A program made the translations under genes and the position numbers. The notes under the pieces are model-generated. The model saw only the letters and a program-made list of their open reading frames with translations. It did not search any database and was not told the origin of the DNA. Positions 54,781 through 62,790 of a stretch of 64,000 nucleotides of DNA are shown in pieces. Source of the stretch: DAOTUB01 sp034437455. GTDB lineage: Bacteria; Chloroflexota; Anaerolineae; B4-G1. How positions within the stretch are numbered: position 1 is the stretch's first letter; every line of letters starts with the position of its first letter. The DNA lies in assembly GCA_034437455.1 (NCBI GenBank), contig DAOTUB010000371.1:9051-73050 (forward strand), read 5' to 3'.

Positions 54781-54809
54781 ATTATAACGCCGAGTGACTG
54801 TTCACGCAA
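54781..54809 (-). promoter_or_regulatory. Promoter of tRNA-Leu (and probably tig-clpP)
   Basis: TTGCGT, 17 bases, TATAAT on the minus strand. The predicted start is about 2 bases from the mature tRNA 5' end. Confidence 0.7.
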
Positions 54810-54811
54810 GG

Positions 54812-54840
54812 TTGACAATTATGTCTGCTGTTGGTATCAT
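54812..54840 (+). promoter_or_regulatory. Promoter of the isomerase gene
   Basis: TTGACA (perfect), 17 bases, TATCAT, divergent from and 2 bases away from the tRNA promoter. Leader of about 44 bases. Confidence 0.7.
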
Positions 54841-54890
54841 CGTTTCTGGCATAAAGCGTGAACTGTAATCAATCACACGAGGAGGGCTTG

Positions 54891-55958
54891 ATGAACCTGG
54901 ACAAGTATTCGCGTTTCAGTAAATTGGATCCTGACAATATGCTCGACCGGATCGGCGAGTTGCCGCGCCAGTGTCGGGCGGCCTGGACGCTGGTGCAAAA
55001 GGCAACACTGCCGCCTAACTACCGCGCGGTCCGGCACATCGTCATCGTGGGGATGGGCGGCTCGGCCATCGGCGGAGCGTTATTGCAGGGGCTGGTGGCG
55101 GAGGAGTGCGCTGTCCCCATCACCATCGTACGTGATTACAGGCTCCCAGCCTTTGTTCAAGGGCCTGATTATTTAGTTATTGGTTGCAGTTATTCGGGCA
55201 ACACAGAGGAGACGCTGTCGGCTTTTGGGGAGGGTCTGGAACGAGGCGCTCGGTTGATGGCGGTCACGACCGGGGGAAAGCTGGCTACGATGGTGCGGGA
55301 GAGGGGATTACCGCTGGTACGCTTCGACTACTCGTCGCAACCACGAGCTGCGTTGGGCTACTCCTTCGTGCTGCTTTTGGGAATTTGTTGGCAGTTGAGG
55401 CTACTGCGTGACTATTCCGCCGATCTGGAGGAGGCCGCGGAGGTGATGAGTGCCTGGCAGATCGAGATCGGCCCCAAGGTGCCGACGACGCGCAACGCGG
55501 CCAAGCAACTGGCGCTCCAGCTCGAAGGCCAGTTGCCCGTCGTCTACGGGGCGGGCTTTCTGGCCGCCGCCGCCAACCGCTGGAAGACCCAGTTCAACGA
55601 GAACAGCAAGCATTGGGCCTTCTTCGAGGTGTTGCCCGAACTGAACCACAACGCCGTCGTGGGCTTTGGCATCCCCCAGGAAATGCAGGAGCGAGCCAAC
55701 GTGCTGATGCTGCGCTCGAACATGGATCACCCCCGCGTGCAGGCGCGCTGGAAGGTGACGCGGGAACTGCTCGCGCGCGAGGGTGTGGCCGTCAGAGAAC
55801 TCGAAGGGCGGGGCGAAAGCGCTCTCGCGCAGATGCTCTCGCTGATCCACCTTGGCGATTACGTGAGTTTCTATCTGGCGATGGTTAACGACGCGGACCC
55901 CACGCCGGTCGAGACCATCGCCTTCCTCAAGCGACGGCTGGCGGAGTTTGCCTTTTGA
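54891..55958 (+). CDS. Bifunctional phosphoglucose/phosphomannose isomerase
   Basis: Protein of 355 residues with two SIS folds, the short bifunctional PGI/PMI type known from archaea and some bacteria. It interconverts glucose-6-P or mannose-6-P with fructose-6-P. Motifs: IVGMGGSAIGGALL, the sugar-phosphate loop GCSYSGNTEETL, and the C-terminal ELNHNAVVGF and IHLGDYVSFYLA. GGAGGG 5 bases before ATG 54891 sets the start. It may feed both glycolysis and the mannose for surface glycans. Confidence 0.92.
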   Translation: MNLDKYSRFSKLDPDNMLDRIGELPRQCRAAWTLVQKATLPPNYRAVRHIVIVGMGGSAIGGALLQGLVAEECAVPITIVRDYRLPAFVQGPDYLVIGCSYSGNTEETLSAFGEGLERGARLMAVTTGGKLATMVRERGLPLVRFDYSSQPRAALGYSFVLLLGICWQLRLLRDYSADLEEAAEVMSAWQIEIGPKVPTTRNAAKQLALQLEGQLPVVYGAGFLAAAANRWKTQFNENSKHWAFFEVLPELNHNAVVGFGIPQEMQERANVLMLRSNMDHPRVQARWKVTRELLAREGVAVRELEGRGESALAQMLSLIHLGDYVSFYLAMVNDADPTPVETIAFLKRRLAEFAF

Positions 55959-55976
55959 GTTGAAATCGTGTAGAAT
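55948..55976 (+). promoter_or_regulatory. Promoter of the tungstate/molybdate cluster
   Basis: TTGCCT (in the end of the isomerase gene), 17 bases, TAGAAT. The start near 55983 lies about 30 bases before the first riboswitch. Confidence 0.55.
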
Positions 55977-56013
55977 AAGTCTGTAACTGAATAAGCGTTC
56001 CTTCTCCGACCCA

Positions 56014-56114
56014 TCATCCCTACGGGCAGAGCCTATGGGGGATGGGCGACAGGGTGCGATTGGAAACGGTCGCGCCTCCCGTGCTTGGAAAGGAGAACAG
56101 ACGGCGATGTGGCA
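56014..56114 (+). ncRNA. Moco-type riboswitch, copy 1
   Basis: It shows the pattern of the Moco RNA motif: CTCCGACCCATC, TACGGGCAGAGCCTATGG, GGGATGGGCGA, a GGTGCGA/TCGCGCC stem around TTGGAAAC, then CTCCC, TTGGAAAGGAG and GGCGATG. Moco RNAs sense molybdenum (or tungsten) cofactor and control uptake and cofactor genes. A strong terminator follows at once, so control by transcription termination is likely. Confidence 0.85.
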
Positions 56115-56120
56115 ATGCAC

Positions 56121-56157
56121 CGGCGTTCACTTCTTTCCAAGTGGGCGCCGTTTTTTT
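56121..56157 (+). terminator. Intrinsic terminator of riboswitch copy 1
   Basis: CGGCGTTCACTT pairs with AAGTGGGCGCCG (12 pairs including two G-U), followed by seven T. It lies 6 bases after the aptamer and some 280 bases before the first gene. Confidence 0.85.
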
Positions 56158-56195
56158 GTTTAACAGAGACAAATAGCAAGATAATACCCGCAAAT

Positions 56196-56303
56196 CTCCG
56201 ACCCATCGCCCCTACGGGCCGAGCCTATGGGGGATGGGCGATAGGGTGTGATTGGAAATGACCACACCTCCCGCGCTTGGAAAGGAGATCAGGCCGATGT
56301 GAG
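56196..56303 (+). ncRNA. Moco-type riboswitch, copy 2
   Basis: Second aptamer, 182 bases downstream of the first and nearly identical in conserved blocks (CTCCGACCCATC, TACGGGCCGAGCC, GGAAAGGAG, GCCGATG). The stem GGTGTG/CACACC differs from copy 1 by paired changes (C-G to T-A), which supports the fold. No T-rich terminator follows, so this copy may act on translation or on RNA folding. Confidence 0.85.
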
Positions 56304-56318
56304 TTATCCTTTGGGACT

Positions 56319-56368
56319 CTTCCATCTGTCCTTTTCCGGCGCGAGAAGCGGAAAGGGGGTGATGGAAG
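56319..56368 (+). promoter_or_regulatory. Hairpin downstream of riboswitch copy 2
   Basis: CTTCCATC pairs with GATGGAAG around a second stem (TTTTCCG/CGGAAA). No T-run follows. It is possibly the expression platform of copy 2, but it lies about 60 bases from the wtpA ribosome site. Confidence 0.45.
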
Positions 56369-56436
56369 CACAGCGGACGCGATGTAGCACGAGTATCAAA
56401 ACCGATCAAAACTTTTACAACAAAAGGAGACTCACG

Positions 56437-57846
56437 ATGAAGAAACGAATCTTTTGGACATGTACAATCTTGCTGGTTATGCTGGCCTCGCTGGCTGGCT
56501 GTGGCCCGGCCCAGACTCCAACCCAGGCTCCCGCGCCGACGAAAGCTCCTCAAGAACCAGCACCAACGGAGGCCCCCCAGGAACCGACCCTGGAGGGCAA
56601 GGTGATCATCTTTCACGCCGGCAGCCTGACTGTGCCGATAGACGAGCTGACCAAAGCCTTCCAGGCTAAATACCCCGACGTGACGTTCGAGACCGAGGCC
56701 TCGGGCAGCAACGCCGCCGCCCGCAAGATCAGCGAGCTGGACCGCGAAGCCGACGTGATGATGTCCGCCGACTACACGGTCATTGACAAGCTGCTGATCC
56801 CGGACTTGGCCGAGTGGAACGTCCGGTTCGCGCGCAACACGATGGTCATCGCCTACAACGAGCAATCGCAGTACGCCGACGAGATCAATGCGGACAACTG
56901 GTACGAGATCCTCACCCGCGAGGGCGTGATCTATGGCCACTCCGATCCCGACGCCGATCCCTGCGGCTACCGCACCTTGTTGGTCTTTCAATTGGCCGAG
57001 GAGCACTATGGCATCGAGGGGTTGGCCGAGCAGTTGGACGCTGCCTGTCCACCGGAGAACGTGCGTCCCAAGTCGGTTGAGCTGATCGCTCTGCTGGAAT
57101 CGGGCGACATGGACTATGCTTTCGAGTATCGCTCGGTGGCGGTGCAGCACGGGCTTAAATTCGTCGAGCTGCCGGACGAGATCAACCTGAGCATGGTCGA
57201 ACAGGCCGACTTTTACAGCCAGGCCAGCGTCGAGATCGCCGGCAAGGAACCCGGAGAGACGATGACGATGGTGGGCAAGCCCATCGTCTACGGCGTGACC
57301 ATTCCCAAGAACGCCCCCAGCCCGGAGCTGGCGGTCGAGTTTGTCAAATTCCTGCTTGGTCCCAATGGACAGGCGATCATGGAGGGACAGGGCCAGCCGC
57401 CCATCGTGCCGCCCGTCTCTGGCGACGTGAGCGCCTTGCCCGCCGAATTGCAGGAGATGGTCTCAGAAGCAGCGGCGGCCCCGGCCCCCGCTCCCGCCGC
57501 CGAGGTCGCCCTGAGCGTCACCGGCGCGGTGGAGAACGAACTGGCGCTCTCCCGCGCCGACCTGGAGGAGATGGGTGTGGAAGAACTCACCGTCGAACAC
57601 CCCAAGAAGGGCGATCAGACCTACGAGGGCGTGCGCCTGAGCAAAGTCCTGGAGGCCGCCGGCCCCACCGGAGAGACGCTCACCTTCGTCGCCGCCGATG
57701 GCTACACCGCTGACCTGGCGCTTGCCGACGCGCAAGCCTGCGAGGACTGCCTGATCGCCTTCGATGGCGACAGCCTCCACTCGGCGATGTCCGGGATGGA
57801 GGGGATGCTCTGGGTCAAGGGCTTGATCGGCATCGAGGTAAAGTAA
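56437..57846 (+). CDS. wtpA: Tungstate/molybdate-binding lipoprotein fused to a molybdopterin-binding-like domain
   Basis: Protein of 469 residues. A lipobox (LAGC, Cys about 23) and a Pro/Ala linker precede a WtpA/ModA-type binding protein (about 52-345): HAGSLTVPIDEL, GSNAAARKISEL, DPDADPCGYRTL and FEYRSVAVQHGL. The Asp and Glu in the last two segments match the carboxylates that give archaeal WtpA/ModA its six-coordinate oxyanion site. After an Ala/Pro linker, residues 360-469 resemble a sulfite-oxidase-type molybdopterin-binding domain (LSRADLEEM, YEGVRLSKVLEAAG, TFVAADGYTADL, GMLWVKGLIGIEV) without the cofactor Cys. AAAAGGAG before ATG 56437 sets the start. It is first in the cluster behind two riboswitches. 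The fused domain's role is unknown; a metal or cofactor sensor is possible. Confidence 0.88.
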   Translation: MKKRIFWTCTILLVMLASLAGCGPAQTPTQAPAPTKAPQEPAPTEAPQEPTLEGKVIIFHAGSLTVPIDELTKAFQAKYPDVTFETEASGSNAAARKISELDREADVMMSADYTVIDKLLIPDLAEWNVRFARNTMVIAYNEQSQYADEINADNWYEILTREGVIYGHSDPDADPCGYRTLLVFQLAEEHYGIEGLAEQLDAACPPENVRPKSVELIALLESGDMDYAFEYRSVAVQHGLKFVELPDEINLSMVEQADFYSQASVEIAGKEPGETMTMVGKPIVYGVTIPKNAPSPELAVEFVKFLLGPNGQAIMEGQGQPPIVPPVSGDVSALPAELQEMVSEAAAAPAPAPAAEVALSVTGAVENELALSRADLEEMGVEELTVEHPKKGDQTYEGVRLSKVLEAAGPTGETLTFVAADGYTADLALADAQACEDCLIAFDGDSLHSAMSGMEGMLWVKGLIGIEVK

Positions 57847-57849
57847 ACG

Positions 57850-58824
57850 ATGAAGAAAGCGATCCTTTTCGCCTCCGTCGCAATCCTGGCGCTGGCTCTG
57901 CTGAATGGCTGCGGTCCCATCGTCGAAGCGCCTGACGCCACACTGACGGTCAAATCGGGCGATCAGAGCGTCACGCTGACCTGGGAGGAGATCCAAGAGA
58001 TGCCCGCCTACGAGGGCATGGGCGGGATGATCAGCAGCGTGGGCACCGTCACACCGCCGGCGCAGTACAGGGGCATTACGCTGGAGGACCTTTGCAGCCT
58101 TGTGGGCGGCGTCAACGAGGCGAACAGCGTCAGCGTAATCGCCAGCGACGGCTATGCCATGACCTTTTCCTACGACCAGATCGTCGCCGGTAACTTTGAC
58201 ACCTACGATCCGGTCACCGGCGAGAACGCGCCCTTCGACGGCAAGTTGTGGGCCGTCGTCGCCTACGAGCGGGAGGGCGAACCCTTGCCGAAGGAAGAGG
58301 ATGGCGTGTTCCGGCTGGCGATTCTCGGCTCACCCAAGTTGGTGACGGACGGGCACTGGTGGGCCAAGTGGGTGGAGGCCGTTGAGGTCAAAGAGGCGCT
58401 CGATCAGTGGACGCTCCACCTGGAGGGCGCGATCTCCGAGGACATGGATCGAGGAACCTTCGAGACCGGCGCCGCCCCCAACTGCCACGGTACGTCCTGG
58501 ACCGACGACAAGGGCCGCGCCTGGATGGGCATTCCGCTGTGGTTGCTGGTCGGGCGCGTGGACGATGAAAACAAGCACGAGGACGACGCCTTCAACGACG
58601 ACCTGGCCGCCGCCGGTTACGAGATCCACGTGATCGCCGGCGACGGATACAGCGTCTCGTTCGACAGCGCCGCCATCGCGCGCGACGACGACATCATCGT
58701 GGCCTACCTGATGGACGACGCGCCCCTGGAGGAGGATCACTGGCCGCTGCGGCTGGTCGGATCGAGCCTGGATAAATCCCAGTGGGTGGGGAACGTCGTC
58801 GCCATCGAACTTGTTTTGCCCTGA
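57850..58824 (+). CDS. Lipoprotein with two molybdopterin-binding-like domains
   Basis: Protein of 324 residues. The lipobox LNGC (Cys about 21) anchors it outside the membrane. Two domains related to the sulfite-oxidase/molybdopterin fold follow. The first (32-185) has WEEIQEMPAYEG, YRGITLEDLCSLVGG, VIASDGYAMTFSYDQ and WAKWVEAVEV, with no Cys at the cofactor position. The second (190-324) has APNCHGTSW, where a Cys sits about where sulfite oxidases hold the Moco-binding CxGN, then WMGIPLWLLVG, VIAGDGYSVSFDSAA and WVGNVVAIEL. It starts 3 bases after wtpA. It could bind Moco, a pterin or another ligand; catalysis is not established. Confidence 0.78.
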   Translation: MKKAILFASVAILALALLNGCGPIVEAPDATLTVKSGDQSVTLTWEEIQEMPAYEGMGGMISSVGTVTPPAQYRGITLEDLCSLVGGVNEANSVSVIASDGYAMTFSYDQIVAGNFDTYDPVTGENAPFDGKLWAVVAYEREGEPLPKEEDGVFRLAILGSPKLVTDGHWWAKWVEAVEVKEALDQWTLHLEGAISEDMDRGTFETGAAPNCHGTSWTDDKGRAWMGIPLWLLVGRVDDENKHEDDAFNDDLAAAGYEIHVIAGDGYSVSFDSAAIARDDDIIVAYLMDDAPLEEDHWPLRLVGSSLDKSQWVGNVVAIELVLP

Positions 58825-58830
58825 GCGAGT

Positions 58831-58865
58831 CAGGTGCCCGGTACTTTGGAAGTGCCGGGCACCTG
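58831..58865. repeat. Intercistronic palindrome
   Basis: CAGGTGCCCGG and CCGGGCACCTG (11 perfect pairs) around a 13-base loop. No T-run. It is a dispersed-repeat-like hairpin that may separate expression of the upstream lipoprotein genes from wtpA2-wtpBC. Confidence 0.6.
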
Positions 58866-58876
58866 ATCACAAAGAC

Positions 58877-59941
58877 ATGATGAAAAAGCTAAACTATCTC
58901 GTCCTCATCCTGATGCTCACCGTGACGCTCAGCGCCTGCGCCCCTCGTGCGCAAGAAAAGACAGAAATGCGCGTGCTCATCGCCGGCAGCCTCGTCATCC
59001 CGTTCGAGCACCTGGAGCAGGCCTTTGAGGCCCAGCACCCGGAGGTGGACGTGCTGATGGAGGGCCACGGCAGCATCCAGTGCATCCGCCACGTGACGGA
59101 ACTGGAGCAACTGGCCGACGTCGTCGCCGTGGCCGACTATGCGCTGATCCCGATGCTGATGTACGAGACGCGCGAGCCGGAGACAGGCAGGCCCTACGCA
59201 TCGTGGCTGCTCCAGTTCGCCACGAACGATTTGGGGCTGGCCTACACGGCGCAGAGCGTCCACGCGGACGAGATCGACGCGGACAATTGGCACGAGATCG
59301 CCGCCCGGCCCGACGTGCTGTTCGGCCTCTCCGACCCGCGCTTTGACGCCTGCGGCTACCGCGGCCTGATGACGACGCAGTTGGCGGAGCGATACTATGG
59401 CGACGACCGCATCTTTGACCGGGTGTTTGGCGGGCGATTCACCCAGTTCCTCCGCGTGCAGACGCAGGACGGCGCCGACGTCATCTCGGTGCCGGAGGTG
59501 CTTCAGCCAAAGGAGGAAAGCGGCCTGGTGATGCGCGGATCGAGCGTGCGACTGCTTGGCCTGCTCGAATCGGGCGACCTGGACTATGCTTTCGAGTACA
59601 AGAGCGTCTCTCGGCAGCACGGGCTAGAATTTCTGCCGTTGCCCGCCGAGATCAACTTGAGCGACGAGGACCACCAGGAGAACTATGACCGCGTGCGGGT
59701 CAGGCTGGCGTTCCAGCGCTTTACCAGCGTCAACCCCGAGTTCGAGGGCAAGGCCATCGCCTACGGGATCACCATCCCGACGAACGCCCCGCACCCCGAC
59801 CTGGCCGCCGAGTTCATCCGCTTTCTCGTCGGGCCGGAGGGACAAAAGATAATGGCGGAGAATCAGCACCCGATGATCCTGCCGCCAATCGCCGATAACG
59901 AGGCCGCGCTCCCGCCAGAGTTGCAGGCCCTGGTCGAATAG
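58877..59941 (+). CDS. Second tungstate/molybdate-binding lipoprotein (WtpA-like)
   Basis: Protein of 354 residues. It has the lipobox LSAC followed by the WtpA/ModA fold without a linker or extra domain. It keeps DPRFDACGYRGL and FEYKSVSRQHGL (metal-oxyanion carboxylates) but has IAGSLVIP and GHGSIQCIRHV where the first WtpA has HAGSLTVP and SGSNAAARKI, so specificity may differ. It lies directly before wtpB (2 bases), the usual position of the transporter's own binding protein. ATG 58877 or 58880; no strong ribosome site. Confidence 0.9.
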   Translation: MMKKLNYLVLILMLTVTLSACAPRAQEKTEMRVLIAGSLVIPFEHLEQAFEAQHPEVDVLMEGHGSIQCIRHVTELEQLADVVAVADYALIPMLMYETREPETGRPYASWLLQFATNDLGLAYTAQSVHADEIDADNWHEIAARPDVLFGLSDPRFDACGYRGLMTTQLAERYYGDDRIFDRVFGGRFTQFLRVQTQDGADVISVPEVLQPKEESGLVMRGSSVRLLGLLESGDLDYAFEYKSVSRQHGLEFLPLPAEINLSDEDHQENYDRVRVRLAFQRFTSVNPEFEGKAIAYGITIPTNAPHPDLAAEFIRFLVGPEGQKIMAENQHPMILPPIADNEAALPPELQALVE

Positions 59942-59943
59942 AT

Positions 59944-60735
59944 ATGAAAGCCTTGTTCGCCAACAAAATGCACGCGCTGTTCGTCGTGCTCGGCGCGCTC
60001 CTCATCTTCTTCGTCGCCTGGCCGCTGCTGCGGACGGTCACGGCCTCCGGCCCCGTCCTTCTCTGGCAGACGCTCCTCGACGACGAGGTGCGCCGCTCGA
60101 TCCTGCTGACTTTTTACTCGTCGCTGCTCGCCACCCTCTTTGCCTTTGTCTGCGGCGTCCCGCTGGCCTACCTGCTGGCCCGCGTCGAGTTCCCCGGCAA
60201 GTGGCTCGTCGAGGGGATTATCGACGTGCCCATCGTCGTCCCGCACTCGGCGGCGGGCATCGCGCTGCTGATGGTTTTCGGGAGGCGCACGCTCCTGGGC
60301 CGGGCGTTCGGCCTCCTCGATCTCAAGTTCGTCTCTGCCGCGCCGGGGATCGTCATCGCCATGCTCTTTGTCAGCCTCTCGTTCCTGGTCAACGCGGCGC
60401 GGGAGGGGTTCGAGGCGGTGGACCCCCGCCTGGAGCGGGTCGCCCGCACGCTGGGCGCGTCGCCCTGGCGGGCGTTCTGGCGCGTCTCCTTCCCGCTCGC
60501 CTGGCGCAGCATCCTCTCGGGAATGATCTTGATGTGGGCGCGGGGCCTGAGCGAGTTCGGGGCCGTCGTTATCCTCGCCTACCACCCGATGGTCGCGCCG
60601 GTGCTGCTCTACGAGCGTTTCGAGTCCTTCGGGCTGCGCTACGCCCGACCGGTGGCGACGTTGATGATCCTGATCTGCCTGGCGACCTTTGCCGTGCTGC
60701 GCGTGACCGCCGGGCGGAAGCGAGGCGCGACGTGA
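59944..60735 (+). CDS. wtpB: Tungstate/molybdate ABC transporter permease
   Basis: Protein of 263 residues with about six TM helices and the ABC permease EAA loop (EAVDPRLERVARTLGASPWR then RAFWRVSFPLAW), which contacts the ATPase. It resembles WtpB/ModB. Its stop overlaps the ATPase GTG (GTGA), indicating coupling. Substrate assignment rests on the flanking WtpA genes and the Moco riboswitches. Confidence 0.93.
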   Translation: MKALFANKMHALFVVLGALLIFFVAWPLLRTVTASGPVLLWQTLLDDEVRRSILLTFYSSLLATLFAFVCGVPLAYLLARVEFPGKWLVEGIIDVPIVVPHSAAGIALLMVFGRRTLLGRAFGLLDLKFVSAAPGIVIAMLFVSLSFLVNAAREGFEAVDPRLERVARTLGASPWRAFWRVSFPLAWRSILSGMILMWARGLSEFGAVVILAYHPMVAPVLLYERFESFGLRYARPVATLMILICLATFAVLRVTAGRKRGAT

Positions 60736-61847
60736 GCGAGCGCGCGCAGTGGGCGCGCGCGCGGTGGGCGCGTGGTAGTTTGCAGGTCGCAGACCTGTGG
60801 ATCGAGCTGGGCGAATTTCACCTGCGCCAGATCGGTCTCGACATCGCCCCTGGCGAATATTTTGTCGTTCTCGGCCCGACGGGCGCGGGGAAAACAGTGT
60901 TGCTGGAAACCATCGCCGGCCTGTACCGGCCCGAGAGAGGCCGCATCCTCGCGGATGGCGAGGAGATCACGGACGTGCCGCCGGAGCGGCGCGGCATTGG
61001 GTTCGTCTACCAGGACTATGTGCTGTTCCCGCACTTGAGCGTGGAGGAGAACGTCGCGTTTGGTCTCCACATGCAGCGGCAGGAGAGCGAGGTCATCCGA
61101 AAGCGCGTGACGGAAATCAGCGAGCTATTGGGGATCGATCACCTGCTCCACCGCCGGCCCGACACGCTGAGCGGAGGCGAGAAGCAGCGGGCGGCGCTGG
61201 CCCGGGCGCTCGTCGTCGAGCCGCGGCTCCTGCTCCTGGACGAGCCGCTGAGCGCGCTCGACCCGGAGACGCGCGAGGGATTGCAGCGCGAGCTGGCCCG
61301 GCTGCACCGGGAGCTGGGCACCACTACGCTCCACGTCACCCACGATTTCGAGGAGGCCATCGCGCTGGGAGATCGCATCGCTGTCCTGAACGAGGGGCAG
61401 GTCGTGCAGGTCGGCCCGCCGGAAGAGATCTTTCGCAAGCCGACCTCCGAGTTCGTGGCTCGCTTTGTCGGAGTGAGGAACATTTTCCAGGGAGAAATTC
61501 ATCGGCTGGAGGATGGCGGCAAGGCGCTCGACCTCGACGGGCTGGAGATCGCGGTGGTCACCAAACTTGATGGAAAGGTCCACGGCTCGATCCGGCCCGA
61601 GGACATCCTGCTGTCCAGAGAGCCGCTCCATTCCAGCGCGCGTAACGCCTTCCGTAGCCGGATCGTGAACATCGTGGACAAGGGCATCCTCGTCTACGTC
61701 ACCGTGCGCGTTCTGCTCGACGCTGATCCGGGCCGGTCACCGGAATTCACCTGCGTGATCACCAGGACGTCGGCGGAGGAGATGAAGCTGCGAGAGGAGA
61801 TGGACGTCCACATCGTCTTCAAGGCCTCGGCGGTGCACGTCTTTTGA
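60732..61847 (+). CDS. wtpC: Tungstate/molybdate ABC transporter ATPase
   Basis: Protein of 371 residues. Walker A GPTGAGKT, Q loop YQDYVLFPHLSV, signature LSGGEKQRAALARAL, Walker B LLLLDEP and H-loop HVTHDFEEA are all present, so it is a functional-looking ATPase. A C-terminal TOBE-like domain (SIRPEDILL to the end) may bind the oxyanion for feedback, as in ModC. The GTG start overlaps the wtpB stop. The first dozen residues (AQWARARWARG) are low-complexity; a TTG at about 60780 is a weaker alternative start. Confidence 0.93.
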   Translation: MSERAQWARARWARGSLQVADLWIELGEFHLRQIGLDIAPGEYFVVLGPTGAGKTVLLETIAGLYRPERGRILADGEEITDVPPERRGIGFVYQDYVLFPHLSVEENVAFGLHMQRQESEVIRKRVTEISELLGIDHLLHRRPDTLSGGEKQRAALARALVVEPRLLLLDEPLSALDPETREGLQRELARLHRELGTTTLHVTHDFEEAIALGDRIAVLNEGQVVQVGPPEEIFRKPTSEFVARFVGVRNIFQGEIHRLEDGGKALDLDGLEIAVVTKLDGKVHGSIRPEDILLSREPLHSSARNAFRSRIVNIVDKGILVYVTVRVLLDADPGRSPEFTCVITRTSAEEMKLREEMDVHIVFKASAVHVF

Positions 61848-61867
61848 GAGTGAAGAGGAGTGTTTGA

Positions 61868-62788
61868 ATGTCGAGTTCCCGTCTGTTGTTGATACTTGTT
61901 CTATTGCTCGTGTTGATCGTCGTCGGCGTGGCCGTGGCCGCGGCGGCGGGAGTCAGGGCGCTGGCGCCATTGCGCCTGCCCTTCGATTACTCGTGGAACA
62001 TTCTGGTCGAGGAGGCGGACGGCATGGCGGACTGCGCCGAGTGCCACGAGACGGCCGAGTTCCACACCTGCACCACCTGTCACGACGATCACGGCGCGAT
62101 CGAGCTGGAGGATCTGCCCTTTTACGCCCTGATCGCCTTCACTGGCGACGTGCCGCAGCCGGGGTTCGTCCGCGTCAACGACGTCCTGCCCTACCGCGAC
62201 CAACCCCACACCTACGTGCCTCTGCTCGACTTTTTGGCGGAGCAGGGCGTGACCGATTTCGAGAGCGTGACGCTGGCCTCGCGGGACGAGGGGTTCGTGA
62301 CCATCGAGCGGCCCAATCTGACCGCTTCGTCGCTGCTGATGCCCTACGAGGACGGCATTCGCTTCGCCGACGAGAACCTGCACGTCTCCACCTGGATGAA
62401 GGGGATCACGCGCATCATCGTCGTGGGGAAGGAGAGACCCTTGCAGATCGACGGAGAGGCGACCTCGATGGGCCGCCTGCTCCTGGGGCCGACCCGCTCC
62501 GTCACCGTCGAGCAGACCGACGTGATGCTCAAGAGCGAGACGGACGGCCAGATCCGCGAGGCCAAGACCGCCTCCCGCGTCGAGGGCGCACCAGTCGAGG
62601 CCATCGTCGCTGACCCGGCGTTCGAGATCCTCGTCGTGCGCGACGGGAGCGGGCAGGAACACGCGCTGACGGCGCAGGAAGTAAAAGGCGCGATCCTCTA
62701 CGCGGGGCGAGACGGCGTCATCCTGGTGCTGCCGGAGCGCGGTCGCAGCCAGTGGATTAAGAACGTGGTCGAGATCATTTCAGAATAG
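61868..62788 (+). CDS. Membrane-anchored protein with two CXXCH motifs and molybdopterin-binding-like domains
   Basis: Protein of 306 residues. An N-terminal TM (about 5-27) is followed by two closely spaced CXXCH motifs (CAECH at 56-60, CTTCH at 68-72), which outside the membrane normally attach c-type haems. The rest contains two stretches with the strand pattern of the neighbouring molybdopterin-binding-like domains (IELEDLPFY; LTAQEVKGAILYAGRDGVIL; SQWIKNVVEI), with no obvious cofactor Cys. GAGGAG 7 bases before the ATG supports the start. It follows wtpC by 20 bases. An electron-transfer partner of a Mo or W protein is plausible; zinc binding by the four Cys is the alternative. Confidence 0.75.
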   Translation: MSSSRLLLILVLLLVLIVVGVAVAAAAGVRALAPLRLPFDYSWNILVEEADGMADCAECHETAEFHTCTTCHDDHGAIELEDLPFYALIAFTGDVPQPGFVRVNDVLPYRDQPHTYVPLLDFLAEQGVTDFESVTLASRDEGFVTIERPNLTASSLLMPYEDGIRFADENLHVSTWMKGITRIIVVGKERPLQIDGEATSMGRLLLGPTRSVTVEQTDVMLKSETDGQIREAKTASRVEGAPVEAIVADPAFEILVVRDGSGQEHALTAQEVKGAILYAGRDGVILVLPERGRSQWIKNVVEIISE

Positions 62789-62790
62789 AG

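Noticed and set aside
56319..56368. Second riboswitch terminator
   Set aside because: The stem is good but no T-run follows.
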